A stretch of DNA of 64,000 bases from Polynucleobacter sp. MWH-HuK1 (GTDB lineage Bacteria; Pseudomonadota; Gammaproteobacteria; Burkholderiales; Burkholderiaceae): positions 741,352 through 805,351 of the forward strand of contig NZ_JACVPP010000001.1 of NCBI RefSeq assembly GCF_018881815.1, read 5' to 3'. Every line of letters begins with the position of its first letter. Position 1 is the stretch's first letter. The position numbers were made by a program, and so were the translations under genes. The notes beneath the pieces are model-generated. The model searched no databases, was not told the origin of the DNA, and worked only from the letters and a program-made list of their open reading frames with translations. Positions 55,357 to 61,990 of the stretch are shown here, piece by piece.

Positions 55357-55750
55357 ACTCAACATCCGCTAAAGCCGCTTTGGAGCAACGAAGTACTAAA
55401 TGGTTGCTGTAAAAACCCTCTGGTTTCGAAAACCAAAGAGTGAGAGACTATTTCTTAAAAGATGAGTTATTTCACTACACAAAACGCTACACACCGATAA
55501 TCAGGCGCTGTAACCTCTTGAAATTCTAGTGGTTTTCTTTGGGCTTCTGCTCTCATAAGAAAGAAGCCCTAGGGGTCTTGTGACAAAGACCTCAATAGAT
55601 TCAAGAGGTTAGTGGTCGATTAGGTAGTCAAAATTGCTTACACACCGCTTACACACCGGAGCAAAAACCGAGGTGTGTAGTAAATGCGGTTTTAGTGTGG
55701 TTTTGAAGTGGTAAGCACCAGCAGTAAGGTGTGTAGTAAAAACAGTTTTA
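55357..55750. other. Junction B: complete att-like module
   Basis: No gene. In order: CTTTGGAGCAACGAAGT (also in junction C), a hairpin around CTCTGGTTTCGAAAACCAAAGAG, a 12-bp inverted repeat TAACCTCTTGAA / TTCAAGAGGTTA (55511-55522 and 55600-55611) that brackets the core, and the core TTGGGCTTCTGCTCTCATAA (55539-55558), itself inside an 8-bp inverted repeat GGGCTTCT / AGAAGCCC. Then two tandem CTTACACACCG repeats (about 55639-55660) and A/T-rich sequence lead to tRNA copy 2. It looks like an uncut attP or a fused attL/attR site. Confidence 0.68.
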
Positions 55751-56039
55751 GGGCCCATAGCTCAGTTGGTTAGAGCAGAGGACTCATAGCGAAAGTTGTG
55801 CCTTATGCGTGGAAACTGCATAAGGGATGGTGTCAAATTCGGAGAAAGCTAAATGCAGCCAAAAGCTGCACAAGCTAACGCCGAGCGAAGCTTAGTAGAA
55901 ATACTTTGAACGTGTAGAGACTAGACGGCACCCATCTAAGTCGAGCAATCGATATGATGAAGGCATAGTCCAGGGAGTAGCGAAAGCTACACAAACCGGA
56001 ATCCTTTGGTCCCAGGTTCAAGTCCTGGTGGGCCCACCA
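55751..56039 (+). tRNA. tRNA-Ile(CAU), copy 2, interrupted by a group I intron
   Basis: The exons (55751-55787 and 56000-56039) are identical to those of copy 1 and fold to the same lysidine-type tRNA-Ile(CAU), including the encoded CCA. The intron position is the same, between U36 and A37. Only the intron loops differ from copy 1. The upstream junction B supplies whatever promoter it has, and the downstream hairpin ends the transcript. Confidence 0.93.
55788..55999 (+). ncRNA. Group I intron in tRNA-Ile(CAU) copy 2 (Azoarcus type)
   Basis: A 212-nt ORF-less intron with the same catalytic core as copy 1 but different peripheral helices. Three regions show pair-preserving changes relative to copy 1: C-G to T-A in the helix CACC/GGTG versus CATC/GATG, the hairpin GTTAG-GAAA-CTAAC versus GTAGC-GAAA-GCTAC near the 3' end, and a hairpin TGCAGC-CAAAA-GCTGCA in place of a shorter one. 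This covariation indicates that both introns are under selection to fold and splice. Confidence 0.93.
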
Positions 56040-56047
56040 GAAAAGCA

Positions 56048-56083
56048 AACCCTCATCAGTAATGGTGAGGGTTTTGCCTTTTT
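56048..56083 (+). terminator. Terminator of tRNA-Ile copy 2
   Basis: Stem AACCCTCATC / GGTGAGGGTT (10 pairs, one G-U) followed by TTTGCCTTTTT. The third version of the tRNA terminator; unlike the other two it is not followed by a palindrome. Confidence 0.85.
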
Positions 56084-56113
56084 AAATATGCTGATATGCA
56101 TTATCTTAATTAA

Positions 56114-57271
56114 ATGAGTAAAAATAATTCCACGGTTCATCATTACGTGCCTCAGTGGTATCAGCATCTTTTTATTCCGCAATCAACTCAAGATAAAAGG
56201 TATCACCGATTAGATCTTAATCCTGAAAAAATCTGGATAGATAAAAAGAGATTCTTTACTCACAACTCTATTAAGTTATTAGGCCCAGTAAGTTGTTTTC
56301 AAGAAGATAATTTGTATACGTTATTTTTTGGAAAAGATGCTGATGATATTCTTGAGAGAAATTTTTTCGGCGATATAGATCGTAGGGGAAGTAAGGCTGT
56401 CCAATTTTTTAACAACTGGGAAATGGCGTCAGGGTCAGGTCAGATGCTTCAGGATTTAGTCCGATATTTAGATGCTCAAAAGATGCGGACGCCTAAGGGA
56501 CTTGATTTCCTAAAAAAGACTGTTGGCGTTGAATTAAAACGAGACCTTTTATTCTGGATGGCTAGGTTATGGCAAATTAACTGCACGATATGGATGGAGG
56601 GTATATGGGAAATATTGGATTGCAGAGATTCTCCAACACATTTTATAGTTTCTGATAACCCTCTTACAACATATAACAAGAGTCTATTTCCGCTATCTTC
56701 TCAATGCCAATATCCATTTGATGCTCCGATTGGGATGTTAGGAACGCATACAATTTTTCCGTTGGGGCCAACTAAGTTACTTGTTATTACAAATTTGGGA
56801 TATGTGAGAAACCCAGATGTTAATCGCCTAAAAGAAAGAGAAAATCCTAGGCAATTCGCACAGACTCTATTTGATTTAAGAAAAATACAAACAGGTCGGG
56901 CGTTAAAAGAAGAGGATGTAATAGCAATTAATTACATACTGAAATCAAGATCCCGAAAATATATTGCCTCAAGTGAGAAAGAATGGCTCTTTCCAGAAAA
57001 ATATATGCCATCAAGGATGTGGGATAAGTTGGGTGATAAGTTTTTCTTGATGCCAGATCCAAGAAAGGTAAGTTTTTCTACTGATACTGTTGTTGGCTAT
57101 AAGGATGGTTCAGCTTGGGGAATGGATGAATATGGAAGAAGAAGTACTCAAAATGGTAAGGCGGCAGAAGCTTTGCGCCGTATTGAATTCAGAACTTTTG
57201 AGAAACATAAAGCTTTATGGGATAGTTGCTTTGGAAAGCTCGATATTCATGAGCTGAGAAAATACTGGTAA
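56114..57271 (+). CDS. DUF4238 domain protein
   Basis: A 385-aa protein with the DUF4238 opening signature VHHYVPQWYQHLFI (residues about 8-21). The family's function is unknown. The middle part has FIVSDNPLTTYNKS (about residue 177), as expected for the family's conserved Ser-Asp-Asn-Pro segment. No signal peptide, membrane helix or recognised catalytic triad was seen. The gene is A/T-rich and lies between tRNA copy 2 and the integrase, so it is cargo of the last module. Such lone genes beside integrases are often defence or fitness genes, but nothing in this sequence proves that. Confidence 0.75.
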   Translation: MSKNNSTVHHYVPQWYQHLFIPQSTQDKRYHRLDLNPEKIWIDKKRFFTHNSIKLLGPVSCFQEDNLYTLFFGKDADDILERNFFGDIDRRGSKAVQFFNNWEMASGSGQMLQDLVRYLDAQKMRTPKGLDFLKKTVGVELKRDLLFWMARLWQINCTIWMEGIWEILDCRDSPTHFIVSDNPLTTYNKSLFPLSSQCQYPFDAPIGMLGTHTIFPLGPTKLLVITNLGYVRNPDVNRLKERENPRQFAQTLFDLRKIQTGRALKEEDVIAINYILKSRSRKYIASSEKEWLFPEKYMPSRMWDKLGDKFFLMPDPRKVSFSTDTVVGYKDGSAWGMDEYGRRSTQNGKAAEALRRIEFRTFEKHKALWDSCFGKLDIHELRKYW

Positions 57272-57273
57272 CA

Positions 57274-57294
57274 AGCGTTACTTAAAGTAACGCT
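57274..57294. repeat. Island palindrome copy 6
   Basis: AGCGTTACTT-A-AAGTAACGCT, perfect, 2 bp after the DUF4238 stop codon. It could also act as a hairpin at the transcript end, though no T-run follows. Confidence 0.88.
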
Positions 57295-57522
57295 CGCCCA
57301 TTCATCCCCAAAAACCACTCCAATAATCCCCACTCTTAGCCACAAGTTCTTTTAGCTAAATTGCCCCCAGTAATTCATCCAATTAGGTTGTCCTAACCTG
57401 GCTCCGCGAGCCATTAACAAACTCGATTTGAATTGATTGTTTATCCGAAAAGTAGGTCAAAACGCCTATCGTACGTATATGAGTTATCGATATTGATAGC
57501 TCCATATTTACGGGAGAAGCAA

Positions 57523-57765
57523 ATGAATCAAAGCAATCTTGCAGTTAATCAAGTGATCTCTTTTGACACTTTAAAAACGTCAGCATATGCCAGCGCCAAG
57601 ATCAATCTTGGCGATGAATTGGATATGGACGATTTGGGTGCGTTATTTGCGGTGAATGACTATTTTCAGCAAAGACTGGGGCATTCAGTGTTTTCTAGCA
57701 TTGAAATGGCAGCAATTGGCGATGCACTAGAAAAGCACGGGATTATGTATCTGGAGGCGCAATGA
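57523..57765 (+). CDS. Small hypothetical protein upstream of the integrase
   Basis: An 80-aa acidic protein (NQSNLAVNQVISFDTLKTSA at the start, then DELDMDDLGALFAVNDYF). I recognise no domain. GGGAGAAG lies 3-8 bases before the ATG at 57523; the frame continues upstream to 57433 without a better start. It overlaps the next small ORF by 4 bp (ATGA), and the pair precedes the integrase. A role as an excision or regulatory factor is possible from position only. Confidence 0.55.
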   Translation: MNQSNLAVNQVISFDTLKTSAYASAKINLGDELDMDDLGALFAVNDYFQQRLGHSVFSSIEMAAIGDALEKHGIMYLEAQ

Positions 57766-57950
57766 GCTTGGGTAACTATCAAGCGTTACTTCAAGTAACG
57801 CTGAAATTGCCAAGAGGGCCCCATCAAATGCCAAGAGATGCCATGAGATTGCCATTGCTCTTTGGATATCTTGATCTGGCGATTTGCCTGATACCGGTTG
57901 TCCTAAGCCCCCAACAGAAACTAAAGTTACTATATGCCGCAAATCGTTGA
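57762..57950 (+). CDS. Small ORF containing a palindrome copy, 62 aa
   Basis: A short ORF linked to the previous gene by an ATGA overlap. Its codons 7-13 (QALLQVT region) are read from palindrome copy 7, so the sequence may be constrained by DNA rather than protein. It overlaps the integrase start by 17 bp. No domain is recognised. It could be a genuine leader or a by-product of the palindrome. Confidence 0.35.
   Translation: MSLGNYQALLQVTLKLPRGPHQMPRDAMRLPLLFGYLDLAICLIPVVLSPQQKLKLLYAANR
57782..57802. repeat. Island palindrome copy 7
   Basis: AGCGTTACTT-C-AAGTAACGCT, perfect arms, lying 132 bp before the integrase start and inside a small ORF. Confidence 0.88.
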
Positions 57951-59286
57951 AACTACCCATGAGCTGCTACCTAGAGAGCTGGTGATCTATCGCCGTGAGC
58001 GCAGTGGCATCTGGCAATGTCGCTATAAGGTTGCTGGAGTTTGGCAAAGAGCTTCTACTAAGGAGCGAAAGATCGAGCTGGCTAAAGATAAGGCTAAAGA
58101 AATCTTCTTTGAAGCACAGATTCGTAATCGCTCTAATTTGCCTGTTGTTACTCGTCGCTTTAAAGATATTGCCAAGCTAGCTATTGAGCGTATGGAGCAA
58201 GAGTTATCTGCTGGCAAAGGCAAAGTCATCTATAGAGACTACGTTCGGGTGATCAAGGATTACATCATTCCCTCGCTAGGTAATCGCATGATTACTAATA
58301 TTGACTATGAAGCACTAGAGCAGTTTGATCGAGATCGGATTGAGCTGATGGGTAAAGAGCCTACGTCTAGTACCTTACATACGCAAAATGCTGCGATGAA
58401 CAGGGTATTTGATGAAGCGGTGATTCGGGGATTCTTAACCGAAGCCAATCGTCCCAAGCTTGTAGCCAGTAACGGCAAGAAGAGTGACCGCAGACCTGCA
58501 TTTGAATTGCATGAACTAAAAGCCTTATTAGCTAATCTAGAGCCTTGGATTGATGCTGCTCGTAATCAAGCAAGTCGTGAACGTAGATTAATTATGCGCG
58601 ACTATATTGAGATGCTAATCGATACTGGCGCAAGACCTGGTATTGAGCTACTGGATATTAAGTGGAAGCAAATTCGCTTCATGATGAGCCCAGTATCGAC
58701 ATTAACAGATCAAATCGACGAGCATGGTAATCGCATAGAAGTGCATAACCTAAACCGTAGTTGTGAGCTTACTGTTACTGGAAAAACAGGCACCAGGCAA
58801 ATTATTGGTAGGCAGCCCACAGTAAAGGTGCTGGAGCGTATAGCCCAGAGAAACTATGGGGTTGATAGCTCTTTAACTGAGCCCCTTAAGGATTTAATTG
58901 TTCCTACCAATGAAGATTATGTATTTAGGACTAAGGATCAAAAGGAGGATGTCAGTGAATCCTTTCAGAAGATGTTTATGTGTTTCTTAGATGATCACAA
59001 CTTGTTAAAGGATCCAAAGACAGATCAAAAGCGAGTGTTTTATAGCTTACGTCATACGTATGCTACTTTAGCGTTAACCCATGACCGAGTACCTATTCAT
59101 ACCCTAGCCAAGCAAATGGGTACCAGTGTTGTAATGATTGAGCGCCACTATAGTCACTTAAAGGTTATCCAAGCAGCAGAACAGCTCCGTGGTGCGGAAA
59201 CTAGGCGGTTAATTGAGGCTGACGCTAAAGTTAGTGCGAGCTATCAAAGTAAGAAGCGGGCTGAACGAGAGCTACGTGCGGCATAG
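57934..59286 (+). CDS. Tyrosine recombinase (phage-type integrase)
   Basis: A 450-aa site-specific recombinase. The N-terminal part (about 1-190) has an arm-binding-type region and a SAM-like core-binding domain (RRFKDIAKLAIERMEQELSA, then DYVRVIKDYIIPSLG). The catalytic domain shows the first Arg in DTGARPGIELLDIKW (about residue 230), the His-x-x-Arg-type YSLRHTYATLAL (about residue 371), and the nucleophile Tyr in ERHYSHLK (about residue 406). All catalytic residues appear intact. It is the only recombinase in the window, so it is the likely enzyme for integration at tRNA-Ile(CAU). Palindrome copies lie just before and just after it. Confidence 0.92.
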   Translation: MPQIVETTHELLPRELVIYRRERSGIWQCRYKVAGVWQRASTKERKIELAKDKAKEIFFEAQIRNRSNLPVVTRRFKDIAKLAIERMEQELSAGKGKVIYRDYVRVIKDYIIPSLGNRMITNIDYEALEQFDRDRIELMGKEPTSSTLHTQNAAMNRVFDEAVIRGFLTEANRPKLVASNGKKSDRRPAFELHELKALLANLEPWIDAARNQASRERRLIMRDYIEMLIDTGARPGIELLDIKWKQIRFMMSPVSTLTDQIDEHGNRIEVHNLNRSCELTVTGKTGTRQIIGRQPTVKVLERIAQRNYGVDSSLTEPLKDLIVPTNEDYVFRTKDQKEDVSESFQKMFMCFLDDHNLLKDPKTDQKRVFYSLRHTYATLALTHDRVPIHTLAKQMGTSVVMIERHYSHLKVIQAAEQLRGAETRRLIEADAKVSASYQSKKRAERELRAA

Positions 59287-59295
59287 GTCAGATGC

Positions 59296-59318
59296 AAGCG
59301 TTACTTTAAGTAACGCTT
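59296..59318. repeat. Island palindrome copy 8
   Basis: AAGCGTTACTT-T-AAGTAACGCTT, perfect 11-bp arms, 9 bp after the integrase stop. The last copy in the window and my working right limit of the island. Confidence 0.88.
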
Positions 59319-59714
59319 ACGATCGAGAACTCTCGCGACCAACGGATTAAAAGACTTAAGAATTGTGCTGAACAGTAATCAAAACATTAGCTTAAACCTG
59401 CTTAGAAAGTGATGTGATATCGGCGGTTGGTCTAGCGGGTTTGGTTGGCGTAAGGTGGAGATCAATTGGTTTCGACAGCGTCTTGTTGGAGTGTCGCGTT
59501 TCCGGACGCTTATGTTGTCGGGTTAACCGACACTTGGAATGGGAGCTATCGGCCACTAAGAGACCTTCTGAAGTTGTTGAGCCGCCTCTTCCACCAAGTC
59601 ATTGGGTATTCAGGGGGTTGTGGCATTACAGCAGCTATGTGAGTGATTAATCCATTTGACTTGTATGGAAAAGCTCTAAATGCAAAATACGAAGAAATAT
59701 GCTGTAATTAGCTA
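59319..59714 (+). other. Intergenic region between integrase and czc operon
   Basis: About 400 bp. It contains a 78-codon open frame (59414-59650) rich in Arg, Ser and Pro with no recognised domain and no ribosome-binding site, so I do not call it a gene. A short motif GGTTTCGACA (about 59469) resembles the 5' conserved part of tmRNA, but no tag-coding sequence or T-loop/CCA end is present. The czc promoter should lie in the last 100 bp. Confidence 0.4.
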
Positions 59715-60050
59715 ATGAGAAAAATCCTGATAATTCTGGCCCTGCTAGCTTTATCGATACAAACATCCTATGCTACGGTTTCTGCTTACTGCCAAGAAGA
59801 GCAGGCAGCAGCTTCTCATGTTTCACATCACGAGCATGAGAAGCCAGTCAGCATTGCCTCTGCTAGCGATTCTGCAAGCTACGATTCTGATTGTGGGGTC
59901 TGTCATTTGGCGCATTCTCCAGCATTGCATTCCACTTTTAGCATTTCAGTTACCTCTACCATCTTTCATTATGAAGATGCACGAGTAGAGTTTTTAGTCG
60001 ATATTTCTCCTCACCGCCCCGAAAAACCCAATTGGCTCGCTCTCGCCTAA
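59715..60050 (+). CDS. CzcI-like periplasmic metal-resistance protein
   Basis: A 111-aa small exported protein. The signal peptide is MRKILIILALLALSIQTSYA (cleaved near residue 20). The mature part has a His-rich cluster SHVSHHEHEKP and a C-x2-C pair (DCGVCHLAHSP) that could bind metal. It stands first in the czc operon, where a CzcI-type protein is expected. Its role is thought to be regulatory or metal-buffering. A hairpin overlapping its stop may reduce transcription into the following genes. Confidence 0.8.
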   Translation: MRKILIILALLALSIQTSYATVSAYCQEEQAAASHVSHHEHEKPVSIASASDSASYDSDCGVCHLAHSPALHSTFSISVTSTIFHYEDARVEFLVDISPHRPEKPNWLALA

Positions 60051-60062
60051 GTTAGCGAGAGC
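60039..60062 (+). promoter_or_regulatory. Possible attenuating hairpin after czcI
   Basis: Perfect stem GCTCTCGC / GCGAGAGC with an 8-nt loop overlapping the czcI stop codon. No T-run follows, so it is more likely an attenuator, RNA-stability element or processing site than a terminator. Confidence 0.4.
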
Positions 60063-60120
60063 CTTAACCTAATTCTTCTCCTCTCGCTAACTCTGTTTTG
60101 AACAAACAAATGGAGTTTTT

Positions 60121-61404
60121 ATGTTGCGAGAGTATTCGGGCGTAGTTCGTCGCTGCGTCATTCAATTTACTGGATTGGTATTTATATTGGGATCGCCAAT
60201 AGCGCTGGCTAATGCCGAGCTCAAAGGTGGATCGACCTTAAAGTCCTTCTATGAATCTTCATGGGAGCGCCAACCTGACTACAAGTCCTATCAGTATCGA
60301 GTAGAGGCCGCGCTTGCTAAGCAAAAAATTGCTAGCAGCCTTTTGGTAAGCCCAGCTTCGGTTGAAGTGTCGCAAAAGACCGATAGAACTAACAGCAATC
60401 AAGGCGCTAGTGAAACCATACTGGGTTTAGATATCCCCCTGTGGTTATGGAATGAGCGGTCAAGCTCAATTAATTTAGCGGATGCTGAATATAAAAAGCT
60501 TTTGTCTCAATACTATCTATCCCAATTGAGAATTGCAGCTGAAGTAAGGGATGCCTATTGGAATTACCAGAAATCAAAAATTGAGTCTGATTTAGCGCTA
60601 CGCAGAAATGAGAATGCAAAGAGCTTAGCTCTTGATGTTGAAAAGAGATTTAAGGCTGGAGACTTATCTCGCGCTGATCTTCATCAGGCCAATGGTGCCC
60701 TCGCATCATCAGAAGCTTTTTTGGTCGAAGCGCAGGCCAACGTAATTAATGCTGAGCAAAGGGTGCGTACTTTATTAGGAAGTGAGTATCTCAAGAAAAT
60801 TCAATTCGGTGACATTGCTAAAAATATTGAACCGCTACCTAAGGTTCCTGAAAACCTGTCAGGACTAGATTCTAGTTTGCCAATCGTTGCAGCCCTTGTA
60901 GATCAGTTAGAGGTTGCTAAAAAAGCAGTTGACCTAGCAAAGTCTCAAACTCGGGCTTCCCCACAATTGCAAATATGGACTACTAAGGGCCGTGAAGTCT
61001 ATGGCGTTCCGTATCAGCAATCAGTTGCTGTTGGGTTAAGAATTCCTTTTGGCTCTGATGCTCGCAATACCAATAGATTGGCCAGTGCTACTGCTGAGAT
61101 GGTCGATTCAGAGGTTCGATTGTCCTATGAGCGAGAGTCTGCATTAAGTAATGTGGAGTCAAATGTGGCTTTAGTGAAGTCGGCAAAAATGAAGCTTGGC
61201 GCTGCAGATAAGAGGTCTAACTTAGCCAATGAAACACGTCAATTTTTTGACAAATCATTTCGCTTTGGTGAAACCGATTTGCCCACAAGACTACGTATTG
61301 AGCTAGAAGCAGTGGATGCAAATAGGCAGGCTGCAATTGCAAAAATCAATTACGCAGTTTCAGTTTCAAATTTACGACAGGCCCTTGGCCTGTTACCAGA
61401 GTAA
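60121..61404 (+). CDS. czcC: Outer-membrane efflux channel CzcC-type (TolC family)
   Basis: A 427-aa outer-membrane factor of a cation efflux pump. The signal region is VIQFTGLVFILGSPIALANAE (residues about 14-33). The two long heptad-rich helical hairpins of TolC-family proteins include YRVEAALAKQKIASSLLVSP and KRFKAGDLSRADLHQANGAL, and the second repeat begins near LEVAKKAVDLAKSQTRASPQL. No Cys near the cleavage site is obvious, so lipidation is uncertain. GGAG lies about 8 bases before the ATG. It forms an operon with the next three genes. Confidence 0.88.
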   Translation: MLREYSGVVRRCVIQFTGLVFILGSPIALANAELKGGSTLKSFYESSWERQPDYKSYQYRVEAALAKQKIASSLLVSPASVEVSQKTDRTNSNQGASETILGLDIPLWLWNERSSSINLADAEYKKLLSQYYLSQLRIAAEVRDAYWNYQKSKIESDLALRRNENAKSLALDVEKRFKAGDLSRADLHQANGALASSEAFLVEAQANVINAEQRVRTLLGSEYLKKIQFGDIAKNIEPLPKVPENLSGLDSSLPIVAALVDQLEVAKKAVDLAKSQTRASPQLQIWTTKGREVYGVPYQQSVAVGLRIPFGSDARNTNRLASATAEMVDSEVRLSYERESALSNVESNVALVKSAKMKLGAADKRSNLANETRQFFDKSFRFGETDLPTRLRIELEAVDANRQAAIAKINYAVSVSNLRQALGLLPE

Positions 61405-61417
61405 GGTCACTTTAACT

Positions 61418-61990
61418 ATGAATTTATTGAACAAATATAGTCAGTGGGCGTCAAAACTATTAATTGCGCTATTTCTGACGATCGCATCGGCAACTTATGC
61501 AGGTCCTGGTCATGGGGAGGAAAAACCCACCACTGCACAAACTCAATCACTACCTCGCTTTTATGCTGAATCTGATCTCTATGAGGCGGTAGGAGTGATT
61601 AACGGCAAGGAAATCACGCTCTACCTAGATCGCTACTCCTCCAATGAATTGGTCAAAGGAGCCAAGGTTGAAATTGAGCTTGAGGGCTCTAAAATTAGTT
61701 CAGAGCCTCATGGCGATGGAGAGTATCTCTTTCGCCTAAAAAATAAAATTAAAGATCAGCCTACTGCGATCACCATCACGATTAATGATGATGATGTTAC
61801 CGACATACTAGCAGCCACTATAGATCTAAGTTCCTTTGAGCGCTCCTCATTGATCACTTGGAAATCAGCAATAAAGATCTTGCTTTATTTCAGCCTCTTG
61901 ATGGCAATTGCCTATTTGTCTTATCGCAAGAAAGAGGTGTTGATGACGAATACAAAAAAACTAATCAAACAAATTAAGGAGCGGGTATGA
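61418..61990 (+). CDS. Small membrane-anchored efflux accessory protein
   Basis: A 190-aa protein between czcC and czcB. It has a signal-type start (LLIALFLTIASATYAGPGHGEE), a beta-rich periplasmic middle, and a C-terminal transmembrane helix (IKILLYFSLLMAIAYLSYR, residues about 150-170) followed by a Lys-rich tail. The sequence YAGPGHGE recurs in the next gene after its own signal peptide. I do not recognise a family. Position suggests an accessory part of the pump, possibly a metal-binding adaptor. The start at 61418 was chosen because the frame upstream overlaps czcC without a signal. It overlaps czcB by 4 bp (ATGA). Confidence 0.65.
   Translation: MNLLNKYSQWASKLLIALFLTIASATYAGPGHGEEKPTTAQTQSLPRFYAESDLYEAVGVINGKEITLYLDRYSSNELVKGAKVEIELEGSKISSEPHGDGEYLFRLKNKIKDQPTAITITINDDDVTDILAATIDLSSFERSSLITWKSAIKILLYFSLLMAIAYLSYRKKEVLMTNTKKLIKQIKERV

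Larger units (their letters stand above)
28627..59318. mobile_element. Modular genomic island inserted at the anticodon loop of tRNA-Ile(CAU)
   Basis: The left border is a tRNA-Ile(CAU) gene cut at its anticodon loop, 10 bp after rpoD. The region contains two complete intron-bearing copies of the same tRNA, a 3' remnant of a third, three related recombination-like junctions, eight copies of one palindrome and one tyrosine recombinase. Cargo is regulators, CoA-linked catabolism and Bug binding proteins, mostly with no core function, and the island genes from about 48 to 57 kb are visibly richer in A/T runs than the core. The right border is uncertain: I place it at the last palindrome after the integrase, but no tRNA 3' half marks it, so the element could extend into the czc region. 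Confidence 0.8.

Noticed and set aside
59440-59620. Possible tmRNA near GGTTTCGACA
   Set aside because: Only one ten-base motif matches. No tag reading frame ending in Ala-Ala, no T-loop and no CCA end were found on either side, so neither a one-piece nor a permuted tmRNA is supported.
59414-59650. 78-codon ORF between integrase and czcI
   Set aside because: No ribosome-binding site, an unusual Arg/Ser/Pro-rich composition and no recognisable domain. Noted within the intergenic entry only.
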